Shown piece by piece: positions 1 through 7,371 of a stretch of 8,519 nt of DNA. The DNA is from Candidatus Omnitrophica bacterium UBA1443 (lineage in GTDB: Bacteria > Omnitrophota > Omnitrophia > Omnitrophales > Aquincolibacteriaceae). The notes beneath the pieces are model-generated. The model was not told the origin of the DNA. It made no database searches and saw only the letters and a program-made list of their open reading frames with translations. The stretch is from NCBI GenBank assembly GCA_002329545.1, contig DCTJ01000030.1, positions 1-8,519 on the forward strand, read 5' to 3'. Numbering within the stretch: the stretch's first letter is position 1; the number at the start of each line of letters is the position of its first letter. Both the position numbers and the translations under genes were made by a program.

Positions 1-638
1 TCGGGCCCAACGGCGCGGGGAAATCCACCGCCATGCGCATCCTTACCACCTATCTCTATCCATCGGCCGGGACGGCCTCAATCCATGGTGCGGATATTAT
101 CAAAGACCCTATTAAGGCGCGTCAGCTCATAGGCTATCTTCCCGAGAGCGTTCCGCTTTATGGTTACATGAACGTTGAGGAGTACCTTCGTTTTGTGGGA
201 TCGGCCCGGGGGCTTTCGGGGACCCGGCTCAAGGAACGGTTGAAATGGGTGATGGAATCCTGTCAGCTTCAAAAAGTCTGGAAGCAACCGGCCTCGGAAC
301 TTTCGAAAGGATACGGCCAACGGGTCGGGCTTGCCCAGGCGCTTATTCACGATCCGAAAGTGTTGATTCTTGATGAGCCCACTTCAGGACTCGACCCGAT
401 ACAGATTCTAGGCATCCGTTCCCTGATTAAAAGCCTGGTTCGGGACAAAACGATTGTTTTTTCCACCCATATTCTTCAGGAAGTCGAGGCGCTGGCGGAC
501 CGGATTGTGATTATTAACGAAGGAAAACTGGTGGCTTCGGGGACAAGGGAAGAGTTGTCCCAGAAAGTTGGAAAACCGGGGGCCTCCCTGGAAGATGTTT
601 TTATCACTCTGCTTGCGCCCCAGGGGGTTGTGGGATGA
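1..638 (+). CDS. ABC transporter ATP-binding protein, GldA-like (5' partial)
   Basis: This is the cytoplasmic ATPase of an ABC-2 type exporter, which hydrolyses ATP to drive the permease encoded next. The reading frame is open from position 3, where Walker A (GPNGAGKST) begins at once, so the usual 30-40 N-terminal residues lie upstream of the window. The internal Met at 33 follows Walker A and is not the true start. Downstream come the Q-loop region (GYLPES, with Glu where Gln is usual), the signature LSKGYGQRVGLAQAL, Walker B VLILDEP, the D-loop SGLDP and the H-loop STH, all in the normal order and intact. The stop overlaps the start of the permease gene by 4 nt (ATGA at 635-638), which indicates translational coupling. 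The YLPE form of the Q-loop and the GldG-like and DUF4340 neighbours place it near GldA. The transported substrate is unknown. Confidence 0.93.
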   Translation, partial: GPNGAGKSTAMRILTTYLYPSAGTASIHGADIIKDPIKARQLIGYLPESVPLYGYMNVEEYLRFVGSARGLSGTRLKERLKWVMESCQLQKVWKQPASELSKGYGQRVGLAQALIHDPKVLILDEPTSGLDPIQILGIRSLIKSLVRDKTIVFSTHILQEVEALADRIVIINEGKLVASGTREELSQKVGKPGASLEDVFITLLAPQGVVG

Positions 639-3136
639 ACCGGATTCGAAAAGTCCTTATGATTTTTAGTAAAGAAATGGCGGGTTACTTTAACTCATCC
701 ATTGCCTATATTTTTCTGATTATTTTTACGCTCCTCAACGGCGGGCTTTTCATGACCCAGTTTTTCATGATCGGCCGCGCGGATATGAGGTCGTTTTTCT
801 ACGGATTGCCGATGCTACTGTGCATTTTTCTTCCCGCTGTTTCCATGAGACTTTGGGCAGAGGAAAAAAGGGGCAATACCCAGGAGCTTCTCCTGACGTT
901 CCCGATGGCCCCCCATGAGCTGGTCCTTGGAAAATTTCTCGCCAGTTTTTGTTTTTACCTGTTGGCCCTTGCTTGTACGGTGCCGGTGCCGCTGATGTTG
1001 ATGATATTGGGACAGCCGGATCTGGGGCCGATTTTAGGAGGGTACGTTGGGGCGGCAGTGCTGGGCTCTTTCTTTTTGGCGATCGGAATTCTTGTTTCCG
1101 GATTTTGCCGGGACCAGATTGTCGCTTTTATTCTCAGTATGATGATCTGTTTCGGGTTTTATCTTGTCGGAACGGATTTTGTGGCGGTTTCGATTGACGG
1201 ATGGGTGGCGGGTCTCGGGAGTTTCTTGAGACAGATGCTGGGTGCCGCCGATCATTTTGGCGCGTTTTCCAAAGGGGTCGTAGATAACCGGGATCTGCTT
1301 TATTTTGCGCTTGGTACGGCGGTTTGTCTGGTGCTCAACGGATTTTGGATCGAAGGAAGAATGCGACCCAAGGCGGGCTCGATTTTTGCGACAGCGGCTG
1401 TGATGTGTACGGCTATTTTTCTCGTTTCCAACTGGCTTGTCCTGGGGATTCCCCTTGGACGGTTTGACTTGACCAAGGGGAAGGTTTACACGATTTCTCA
1501 GCCCACTCGGAAAATCTTACGAGAGCTCAAATCTCCCGTGATGGCCAAGTTTTATGTGTCCTCTTCTGAAAAAATGCCGACAGCGCTGAAGACTCTCGAA
1601 CAGGATGTTCGGGACAAACTGGATGAAATCAGGATTGCCTCTGAGGGGCGTTTCCAGTACAAGGTTTATCCGATGGATGTCTCGGAGATTGTTGCCAAGG
1701 CGGCCCGTGAAGAAAACTCTGCCGAAGAACAACTGGCCAAGAAAGGAATTGAGCCGTTTCAGGTGGAGTCGGTGCAATCCGATGAGATGGGGGTCAAGCT
1801 TGTTTATTCCGCGATCAGTCTTTCTTATAAGGAAAAGCCTGATGAAATTCTTCCCAGCGTTCATCCGGGTAACCTGGACGAACTTGAATATGCTCTCGTG
1901 TCCAAGATTTACCGTATGTCTTTGGATGAAATCCCGGGGATTGCGATGGTGGCTCCCGCTGAAACAAGGGGTGTGGATCCCAACCTAAGGGCGCTTCTTG
2001 AGCAATTGGGTGCCGGAGATCAGTTGCAACAAAGTTTCAGGGATGACCCGTATGAGGCGCTCGAGAACGGGCTCCGATATGACGGATACCGCGTGGAGAG
2101 GATCGATCTCACGGAGGGTTCTCCCATTCCTCCCGGTACGAAAGCTCTTGCGCTGATTGCGCCCGAACGGCTTAGTGAACGCCAGAAATATGAAATCAAT
2201 AAATTTATTGTCCAGGGAGGTTCTGTCTTTGTGGCTGTACAACAACGTGAATTCAACTATCGCCCCATGGCCAATGACGTCGAACTGATTGCGACTGACA
2301 AAGACCCACAAATCAATGATCTTCTGGTGGCCTGGGGGTTGAAAGTGGATACGCGTGTCCTTGCAGATGAGCAAAGCGAAATCGTCAATGTTTCTGCCGG
2401 AAGAATGGGCCTTTTTGAAACGCAGTTCCCGGTACGCCTTCCTATCCAGACAGTTTTGACTCCTGCAGAAATGAATCTGAAAGTTTCGATCACGTCCCGG
2501 CTTCCGGCGTTCTTTTACCTATGGGGAAGTGCCATTGCCCTCGATCAAAAAAAGATCGAAGCCCAGGGTCTCAGTGTGGAAACGCTCCTTTCTTCTTCAA
2601 AGGATTCCTGGATGGTTCCGTTTAAGCCCCAAGGCATGACGGCCCGTGATCTACTACAGGAAGCGACAAGCCCTCAAGGGCCGTTCCCTTTGGCAGTCTT
2701 GGTGCAGGGGCAGTTTGCTAATGCTTTTGAAAAAATCGAAAAAGTTCCCGCCTGGGAAAGCGAAGACCTGCCTGGTGAGGAGACGGTTCCTGAAAAGAAG
2801 GACGAAGGTGAAGCGCCCCAAGCCCTTGTGTCGGCGCCCGGGAAAATGATTTTAATCGGGGCGGCCACGCCGTTTCAAAGGCAACTGATTCGCGGCGGGG
2901 GGCATATGGCGTTTTTCATGAATGCGATGGATGTTCTGACCCTTGGGGATGATTTGGTCGGAATTCGGACGAAGAGTGTGGCGACTCGCGCCCTTCCTAA
3001 AGTGTCCCGTGAGGCAAAGCTTTTCTGGCGTTTTTTCGGAACCCTTTTCATGCCCGCCTTGATTGCGGTCGCGGGATTTTTGCATTTTTATTTTAGAAGC
3101 AGAACAAGGCAGGCCTATCTCAAAAGCATTACCTGA
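635..3136 (+). CDS. Fused ABC-2 permease / GldG-like auxiliary protein
   Basis: An 833-residue inner-membrane protein that joins two components usually encoded separately. Residues 1 to about 240 are an ABC-2 permease with about six hydrophobic segments (near 22-44, 57-72, 100-125, 133-157, 161-180 and 221-237). It carries the family motif WAEEKRGNTQELLLT at 74-88. A further membrane segment near 250-272 leads into a large GldG-like (ABC_transp_aux) region. That region opens with the hallmark RFDLTKGKVYTIS (276-288) and includes LLVAWGLKVD and a late MNAMDVLTLGDDLVGIRTK block. A charged, low-complexity linker lies near 708-729, and a C-terminal membrane anchor near 803-821. The GldG-like part is therefore probably extracytoplasmic and tethered at both ends. 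By similarity it forms the exporter with the upstream ATPase. In Bacteroidetes the homologues serve gliding, but elsewhere the role is unclear, and a gliding function should not be assumed. Confidence 0.88.
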   Translation: MNRIRKVLMIFSKEMAGYFNSSIAYIFLIIFTLLNGGLFMTQFFMIGRADMRSFFYGLPMLLCIFLPAVSMRLWAEEKRGNTQELLLTFPMAPHELVLGKFLASFCFYLLALACTVPVPLMLMILGQPDLGPILGGYVGAAVLGSFFLAIGILVSGFCRDQIVAFILSMMICFGFYLVGTDFVAVSIDGWVAGLGSFLRQMLGAADHFGAFSKGVVDNRDLLYFALGTAVCLVLNGFWIEGRMRPKAGSIFATAAVMCTAIFLVSNWLVLGIPLGRFDLTKGKVYTISQPTRKILRELKSPVMAKFYVSSSEKMPTALKTLEQDVRDKLDEIRIASEGRFQYKVYPMDVSEIVAKAAREENSAEEQLAKKGIEPFQVESVQSDEMGVKLVYSAISLSYKEKPDEILPSVHPGNLDELEYALVSKIYRMSLDEIPGIAMVAPAETRGVDPNLRALLEQLGAGDQLQQSFRDDPYEALENGLRYDGYRVERIDLTEGSPIPPGTKALALIAPERLSERQKYEINKFIVQGGSVFVAVQQREFNYRPMANDVELIATDKDPQINDLLVAWGLKVDTRVLADEQSEIVNVSAGRMGLFETQFPVRLPIQTVLTPAEMNLKVSITSRLPAFFYLWGSAIALDQKKIEAQGLSVETLLSSSKDSWMVPFKPQGMTARDLLQEATSPQGPFPLAVLVQGQFANAFEKIEKVPAWESEDLPGEETVPEKKDEGEAPQALVSAPGKMILIGAATPFQRQLIRGGGHMAFFMNAMDVLTLGDDLVGIRTKSVATRALPKVSREAKLFWRFFGTLFMPALIAVAGFLHFYFRSRTRQAYLKSIT

Positions 3137-3145
3137 GCGAACCTT

Positions 3146-4183
3146 ATGAGCCGAAAGCAAATTTTATTTCTTTTCCTGATACTGGCATTTTTGTCGACGG
3201 GACTTTGGGCCCGTTTTTTTCTGGATCACCGGCAAGGACGTGATGTGACGGGAGTTGACGAAAAGCTTTTGGCGTTTGATCCCGGCAAGGCGGAACGCAT
3301 TCTGATCGGCAAAGGATTGAAGACCCAGGTCGAAATATTTAAAGAGGATGGGATCTGGAAGGTCAAAGAGCTTTGGAATGCCCGGGCGGATGAAATCAAG
3401 GTCCAAGCGATTCTTTCGGCCCTTTCCGGAATTCGGGGAGATCTGAGAAGTTCGGATCCCGCGCTTTTAAAGGATTTTGGAATTACGGACCCGGAAGCTT
3501 TTTGTGTGAAGGTCATGGGTGGAAACAACGATCTGTTGGCGGATTTGAAAATTGGCGTTAAGAGCCCCGGCCACACGGGCCTTTTTGTCCGGCTTTTTGA
3601 TCGTCCGGATGTTTACGCCGTGGAAGTCGGATTGGATCGTATGCTGGGTCTTTTTACCGGTCTTGAGGAGGGAGATCTTTCCAGCGGATTTTGGGCGGAT
3701 CTTGTCTTGTTTAAGCTGGAGCCTGAACGCGTGAAGGAAATCACGATTAGCCGGTTGAAAGACGGGGTGACCGCTCTTCGGGCAGGTGTTGTGAAAGAAG
3801 AGGGAGGAGGGCCTGGGGAACCCGGACGATGGAAACTGATCGGGCCCCAGGAATCGTTATCGGCGGATCCCGATAAAGTTCTCCGTTTTATTGTGACCTT
3901 GAACAGCCTTCGGGCCCAGGCGGTTGCAGATCCAAATCAAAAACACGGCCTGGACCATCCGGTTTGGCAACTGGGGGTGAAGGAATCGGAAGGCGGGAAG
4001 GAAAAAGAAACGGTCCTTTTCGCCGGCGCGAAAGATTCAAAGGAGTATGTTTATTTCGTCAAACGCCGGGGTCGGTCCGAAGTTTACCGGTTAAACGGCT
4101 ATTACTTTGAAGACATGAATATTACCAACGAAAAACTGATCGAAGATACCCCGCGAGGGGGCGAAGGAACCGGGAACTCATGA
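3146..4183 (+). CDS. DUF4340 domain protein, membrane-anchored
   Basis: A 345-residue protein with an N-terminal hydrophobic segment (about residues 5-24, after MSRK) that looks like an uncleaved signal anchor, so the rest probably faces the periplasm. The body resembles DUF4340. It begins with a strand-rich section ([14 protein letters not shown], then [17 protein letters not shown]) and the recurring [11 protein letters not shown] and LADLKIG elements, followed by a second similar half. DUF4340 proteins are regularly encoded just after GldG-like ABC components, as here. They are thought to be accessory parts of that complex, and no biochemical function is established. The start lies 9 nt after the preceding stop with only a weak ribosome binding site, which suggests coupled translation. 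The stop overlaps the thyA start. The assignment rests on context and fold pattern more than on any catalytic motif. Confidence 0.8.
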   Translation: MSRKQILFLFLILAFLSTGLWARFFLDHRQGRDVTGVDEKLLAFDPGKAERILIGKGLKTQVEIFKEDGIWKVKELWNARADEIKVQAILSALSGIRGDLRSSDPALLKDFGITDPEAFCVKVMGGNNDLLADLKIGVKSPGHTGLFVRLFDRPDVYAVEVGLDRMLGLFTGLEEGDLSSGFWADLVLFKLEPERVKEITISRLKDGVTALRAGVVKEEGGGPGEPGRWKLIGPQESLSADPDKVLRFIVTLNSLRAQAVADPNQKHGLDHPVWQLGVKESEGGKEKETVLFAGAKDSKEYVYFVKRRGRSEVYRLNGYYFEDMNITNEKLIEDTPRGGEGTGNS

Positions 4184-4974
4184 GACTTTATCTGGATCTT
4201 CTCCGTCATATTCTTGATCATGGGCATGAAAAAAAAGACCGGACGGGCACGGGAACGATCAGCACCTTCGGGTATCAAATGCGTTTTGACCTGTCGCGGG
4301 GTTTTCCGCTTCTGACGACAAAAAAAGTTCATCTTAAATCCGTGATCTATGAACTGCTCTGGATGCTGAGGGGGGATACCAACATCAAGTTTTTAAAAGA
4401 TCACGGTGTGACGATTTGGGATGAGTGGGCGGATGCCGCCGGTGATTTGGGCCCTGTGTATGGCGCGCAGTGGCGTTCCTGGCGGACAAAGGAAGGCGGA
4501 ATTGTGGATCAGATCGCCCAGGCGGTCGAGATGATCCGAAAAAACCCTGAAAGCCGGCGCATCATCGTGAGCGCCTGGAACGTGGGGGAACTTCATCAAA
4601 TGGCCCTGATGCCCTGTCACGCGTTTTTCCAGTTTTACGTGGCCGGAGGGAAAATTTCTTGCCAGCTTTATCAGCGCAGTGCCGATGTTTTTCTTGGCGT
4701 TCCATTTAATATCGCGTCCTACTCGCTTCTGACTCTGATGATGGCGCAAGTCACGGGGCTTGAGGCGGGCGAGTTTATCCACACGTTTGGTGATGTCCAT
4801 ATTTACCTTAACCATCGGGAGCAAGTCCGGTTACAGCTTTCAAGGGACCCCCGGCCTTTGCCCGTGATGCGATTGAATCCCGCGGTAAAAGACATTTTTG
4901 GATTTCAATACGAAGATTTTAATCTGGAAAATTACGATCCTCATCCAGCCATCAAGGCGCCCGTTGCCGTTTAA
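4180..4974 (+). CDS. thyA: Thymidylate synthase ThyA
   Basis: Converts dUMP and 5,10-methylene-tetrahydrofolate to dTMP and dihydrofolate in the cytoplasm, the only de novo route to dTMP apart from ThyX. At 264 residues it has the same length as E. coli ThyA and aligns without visible gaps at the active site. It has the phosphate-binding Arg21 in DRTGTGT, Glu58 in YELLW, the catalytic Cys146 in MPCHAFFQF, Arg126-Arg127 in [11 protein letters not shown], and Asp169/Asn177 in [14 protein letters not shown]. It ends with the family terminus [13 protein letters not shown]. All key residues are present, so it should be active. The start codon overlaps the DUF4340 stop as ATGA (4180-4183), so translation is probably coupled to the transporter genes. 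folA follows after 64 nt, a pairing that makes metabolic sense because ThyA produces dihydrofolate. Confidence 0.98.
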   Translation: MRLYLDLLRHILDHGHEKKDRTGTGTISTFGYQMRFDLSRGFPLLTTKKVHLKSVIYELLWMLRGDTNIKFLKDHGVTIWDEWADAAGDLGPVYGAQWRSWRTKEGGIVDQIAQAVEMIRKNPESRRIIVSAWNVGELHQMALMPCHAFFQFYVAGGKISCQLYQRSADVFLGVPFNIASYSLLTLMMAQVTGLEAGEFIHTFGDVHIYLNHREQVRLQLSRDPRPLPVMRLNPAVKDIFGFQYEDFNLENYDPHPAIKAPVAV

Positions 4975-4978
4975 AACC

Positions 4979-5020
4979 GGACCCATCTGTTCCGCGCGAT
5001 TGAGACCGCGGGCAGGGTCC
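4979..5020 (+). promoter_or_regulatory. Nested inverted repeat in the thyA-folA spacer
   Basis: An outer stem GGACCC (4979-4984) pairs with GGGTCC (5015-5020). An inner stem CCGCG (4992-4996) pairs with CGCGG (5007-5011) around a 10-nt loop. Together they fill almost the whole spacer and end directly before the purine-rich folA ribosome binding site (5021-5030). No uninterrupted T-tract follows the stem, so it is not a standard intrinsic terminator. It could instead tune folA translation, act as an mRNA processing or stability element, or bind a protein. The pairing is seen directly; the function is inferred. Confidence 0.5.
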
Positions 5021-5038
5021 AAGAGGGAGGTTTTATCG

Positions 5039-5536
5039 ATGTTATTTCACATTGTCGCCGTTGCCAACCAGCGAGTGATCGGAAAGGCCAATCAGCTTCC
5101 CTGGCATTTCCCGAAAGATTTACAGCATTTCAAGGGAACTACGTTCGGTCAGACGGTGATCATGGGGCTTAGAACATTTGAAAGTCTTGGCTGTAAGCCA
5201 TTGCCGGGGCGGGAGAATATTGTGCTGGACCGGAGCGGCCAGAATCCTTATCCCGGACAGACTTGTTACACGACCCTTGACGAGGCTCTTAAAAATATCA
5301 AGACACGGGACGCCTTTATCATCGGCGGGGCGGAACTTTACCGAACCACAATTGATCTTGTTGATGGAATTTATTTGACCCGAATTTACGCCGATTATGA
5401 GGGGGACGTGCTTTATCCCGAGATCCCGCCGGAATTTACGGAAAAAAAACGGCACAAGCTCCAGGATAATCCGACCCTTGAGGTTATCTATTACGAAAAA
5501 AATCTTAAAAAGAACTGCTGTTGCTGTGGCGAATAA
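5039..5536 (+). CDS. folA: Dihydrofolate reductase
   Basis: Reduces dihydrofolate to tetrahydrofolate with NAD(P)H in the cytoplasm, recycling the product of ThyA encoded just upstream. The 165-residue reading starts at ATG 5039, 8 nt after a strong GAGGGAGG site (5023-5030). An in-frame upstream ATG at 4898 lies inside thyA and lacks such a site. Family motifs appear in order: RVIGKANQLPWHFPKDL with catalytic Asp27, TVIMGLRTFESLG (40-51), PLPGRENIVL with substrate-binding Arg58, FIIGGAELY (93-101) and EGDVLYPEI. The pocket that reads the NADPH 2'-phosphate is unusual: E. coli Arg44 is Leu, His45 is Arg, and Ser63 is Asp64. The C-terminus is extended and ends NCCCCGE. The gene overlaps the next start by 11 nt. 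The DHFR assignment is secure; cofactor preference cannot be read with confidence. Confidence 0.95.
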   Translation: MLFHIVAVANQRVIGKANQLPWHFPKDLQHFKGTTFGQTVIMGLRTFESLGCKPLPGRENIVLDRSGQNPYPGQTCYTTLDEALKNIKTRDAFIIGGAELYRTTIDLVDGIYLTRIYADYEGDVLYPEIPPEFTEKKRHKLQDNPTLEVIYYEKNLKKNCCCCGE

Positions 5537-6140
5537 AAACATTTACTTCAAGCAAATTGAACTTGGCCCCATGGCCAACTTCCTTTATCTCATCGGGGAC
5601 AAAAGCGCCGGGGTTTGCGCGGTCGTGGACCCGGCCTGGGACATTCGTGCCGTTCTGGACGCGGCGGGAGCGGACGGAATGAGAGTGACCGCGGGGTTGC
5701 TTACGCACACGCATTTTGATCATGCCCATGGCGTGGAAGATTTGATCAAACTGACCCAGTGTAAAATCTATGTGCATGAGCGTGAAGCCAAGTATTTAAA
5801 AGAATTTCAACCACATTTGATCGAAACCCGCGAAGGAATGACGATCAAAATTGGAGACGTCGAAATTCTGGTCCTGCATACCCCGGGACACACGGAGGGC
5901 GGGCAGTGTTTTTTGGTAGACGGAATTTTAATTTCCGGTGATACCTTGTTCCCGGGGGCCTGCGGCCGCTGTGATCTTCCCGGAGGGAATGAAGAAGTCC
6001 TGAGAAAAAGTCTCAAACGTCTCGCCGGGCTTGATGAGCGGATCAAGGTTTATTCAGGCCACGCCTACGGGGCCGAATCAAGTTCCACGATTGGTGACGA
6101 GAAACGCGACAATCCTTTCATGCGATCATTCAAACAGTGA
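5526..6140 (+). CDS. MBL-fold metallohydrolase, glyoxalase II / YcbL-like
   Basis: A 204-residue cytoplasmic metallo-beta-lactamase-fold hydrolase. The GTG at 5526 is chosen because it gives the family N-terminus, with KQIELGPMANFLYLIGD soon after the start. The longer frame from 5397 reads through folA and gives non-family sequence, and the ATG at 5571 would remove the first strand. The two-metal site looks complete: HTHFDH at 61-66, His122 in GHTEGG, Asp139 in ISGDTLF, and His179 in SGHAYG. The end, EKRDNPFM, matches the terminal block of YcbL and glyoxalase II-like proteins. Its length matches YcbL-type proteins and is shorter than classical GloB, which carries an extra C-terminal substrate domain. 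A thioester or related small-molecule substrate is plausible but unproven. No strong ribosome binding site precedes the GTG, so translation is probably coupled to folA. Confidence 0.9.
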   Translation: MANKNIYFKQIELGPMANFLYLIGDKSAGVCAVVDPAWDIRAVLDAAGADGMRVTAGLLTHTHFDHAHGVEDLIKLTQCKIYVHEREAKYLKEFQPHLIETREGMTIKIGDVEILVLHTPGHTEGGQCFLVDGILISGDTLFPGACGRCDLPGGNEEVLRKSLKRLAGLDERIKVYSGHAYGAESSSTIGDEKRDNPFMRSFKQ

Positions 6141-6162
6141 CAAAAATTTCAGGACAGTTTCT

Positions 6163-6654
6163 ATGGACCCTTTTGACATCAATAAAGAGGAAAACGCTCA
6201 ACGATTGCTGGCCGAGGCATACGAGAAACAAATGGCGGGACAGATAGATGAGGCGATCGCCCTTTATCTGAAATCCATCGAAGCTAGTCCGAGCGCCGAG
6301 GCCCATCAGTATCTCGGCTGGGCTTATAGTCTGAAAGGCCGGTTCGGTGACGCAATCCGGGAATGTGAAAAAGCTATCCAGATCGATCCACAGTACGGAA
6401 ACCCCTACAATGACATTGGAGCCTATCTGATCGAAACGGGACGATGGTCGGAAGCGATTTCCTGGCTTGAAAAAGCAACGGCGGCGGAGCGTTACGAAGG
6501 ACGCTTTTACGCCTGGTACAATCTTGGTCGAGTGTTTGAATATGAGGGAGACTGGATGAAGGCGCTGGGCGCGTATCGCCACGCGCTGGAGCAAAACCCG
6601 CAATACACACTGGCCGAAAAAGCAATTCGCAGAATGGAATCCGCGCTGAATTGA
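6163..6654 (+). CDS. Tetratricopeptide repeat protein
   Basis: A 163-residue soluble protein made almost entirely of tetratricopeptide repeats, with no signal peptide or membrane segment. Four repeats can be seen at about 11-44, 46-78, 80-113 and 116-147. The clearest are EAHQYLGWAYSLKGRFGDAI and WYNLGRVFEYEGDWMKALGAY. TPRs form a helical scaffold for protein-protein contacts, and the partner is unknown. The start at 6163 is preceded by AGGA at 6151-6154 (8-nt spacing) and gives the N-terminus MDPFDINKEE. An in-frame ATG at 6031 lies inside the MBL gene and adds non-TPR residues. It follows that gene by 22 nt and is probably the last gene of the operon, because a convergent gene comes next. 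The compact form with the GNPYNDIGAYLIETGR block recalls a short TPR family of unassigned function in several Gram-negative phyla. Confidence 0.9.
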   Translation: MDPFDINKEENAQRLLAEAYEKQMAGQIDEAIALYLKSIEASPSAEAHQYLGWAYSLKGRFGDAIRECEKAIQIDPQYGNPYNDIGAYLIETGRWSEAISWLEKATAAERYEGRFYAWYNLGRVFEYEGDWMKALGAYRHALEQNPQYTLAEKAIRRMESALN

Positions 6655-6660
6655 TCAGGG

Positions 6661-6683
6661 AAAAAACTGGATCCCGTTGGTCC
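6661..6683 (-). terminator. Candidate intrinsic terminator of sodB
   Basis: On the minus strand, past the sodB stop, a short stem pairs GGA with TCC (6681-6683 and 6669-6671) and CC with GG (6679-6680 and 6673-6674), with one bulged base and a 4-nt loop. After two bases comes a run of six T (complement of 6661-6666). The order of stem then T-tract fits a rho-independent terminator, but the stem is only five pairs with a bulge, so it is weak. On the plus strand the same hairpin is followed only by TCTTTTAT, several bases later, so it would serve the TPR gene poorly. Confidence 0.45.
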
Positions 6684-6701
6684 GCGCCCGTCTTTTATGA
6701 T

Positions 6702-7280
6702 CTACCCTAACTGCTGATTGACAAATTCCCAGTTGACGGCGCTCCAGAACGCTTCAACGTATTTCGCGCGGGCATTCCGGTAATCGATGTAATAAGCGTG
6801 TTCCCAGACATCAATCGTGAGGAGCGGCTTCTGATTTTGGGTGAGAGGATTTCCGGCATTGGAAAGGCTTTCAACGCCTAGCGTTCCGTCCTCGTCTCTG
6901 ACGAGCCATACCCACCCCGAGCCAAACAGGGCTATTGCCGCGTTGGAAAAAAAAGTTTTAAATTCCTCGAAACTTCCGAAAGAAGCGTTAATGGCTTCAG
7001 CGATCGCTCCGTCCGGTTCACCGCCGCCCTGTGGCTTCAGACAATTCCAGTAGAATGTGTGGTTCCACACCTGGGCCGCGTTGTTGAAAATGCCGCCCTT
7101 TGCCGTGCGGATCAGGTTTTCGAGCGATTGCGAAGCCTCGGGTTTCCCGTCGGTTAACTTGTTTAAATTCGTGACGTATGTCTGGTGATGTTTTCCGTAG
7201 TGATACTCCAGAGTTTCTTTTGAAAGAAAAGGCGTGAGGGATTCAATTTCATAAGGCAATTTTGACAGTTCGAACGGCAT
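6702..7280 (-). CDS. sodB: Superoxide dismutase, iron type
   Basis: Converts superoxide to oxygen and hydrogen peroxide in the cytoplasm; no signal peptide is visible. The 192-residue protein closely resembles E. coli SodB, for example in LEYHYGKHHQTYVTNLN, FNNAAQVWNHTFYWNCL and VWEHAYYIDYRNARAKY. The metal ligands His27, His74, Asp157 and His161 are all present. The outer-sphere Gln at 70 (NAAQVWNH), together with SNAGNPL at 140-146 in place of the Mn-type Gln-containing segment, marks it as Fe-type, although cambialistic activity cannot be excluded. It is transcribed opposite to its neighbours. Its start is preceded by AAGGGG (complement of 7289-7294, 8-nt spacing) and, further up, by a good promoter candidate. 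It converges on the TPR gene with 47 nt between their stops, so it is a single-gene unit with separate control. Confidence 0.98.
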   Translation of the reverse strand: MPFELSKLPYEIESLTPFLSKETLEYHYGKHHQTYVTNLNKLTDGKPEASQSLENLIRTAKGGIFNNAAQVWNHTFYWNCLKPQGGGEPDGAIAEAINASFGSFEEFKTFFSNAAIALFGSGWVWLVRDEDGTLGVESLSNAGNPLTQNQKPLLTIDVWEHAYYIDYRNARAKYVEAFWSAVNWEFVNQQLG

Positions 7281-7371
7281 AATTTTTACCCCTTGAGGTT
7301 ATGGGTGATCAACAGGCATTCTGAAAACGAAAGGTTGCTCACCGGACTTCACATTTTTTAAAATTTAAAAC

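Noticed and set aside
1..4183. Gliding-motility gene cluster.
   Set aside because: Only GldA/F/G-like parts are present. These families occur widely in non-gliding bacteria, and no other gliding or secretion genes are in the window.
4393..4824. Long open frame of 143 codons on the minus strand.
   Set aside because: It lies antisense to the highly conserved thyA and has no family resemblance, so it is a by-product of thyA codon use.
4898..5038. In-frame upstream ATG that would extend dihydrofolate reductase by 47 residues.
   Set aside because: It lies within thyA, has no ribosome binding site, and adds residues unlike any DHFR. The ATG at 5039 has a strong site and gives the family N-terminus.
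5397..5525. In-frame upstream ATG that would extend the MBL hydrolase by 43 residues.
   Set aside because: It lies deep inside folA and encodes Arg/Lys-rich sequence foreign to the family. The GTG at 5526 fits family length.
6031..6162. In-frame upstream ATG that would extend the TPR protein by 44 residues.
   Set aside because: It overlaps the 3' end of the MBL gene and adds non-TPR sequence. ATG 6163 has an AGGA site and a typical N-terminus.
6653..6702. Bidirectional terminator from GATCA (6653-6657) pairing with TGATC (6698-6702).
   Set aside because: The outer stem is only five AT-rich pairs enclosing 40 nt, and there is no proper T-tract on the plus strand.
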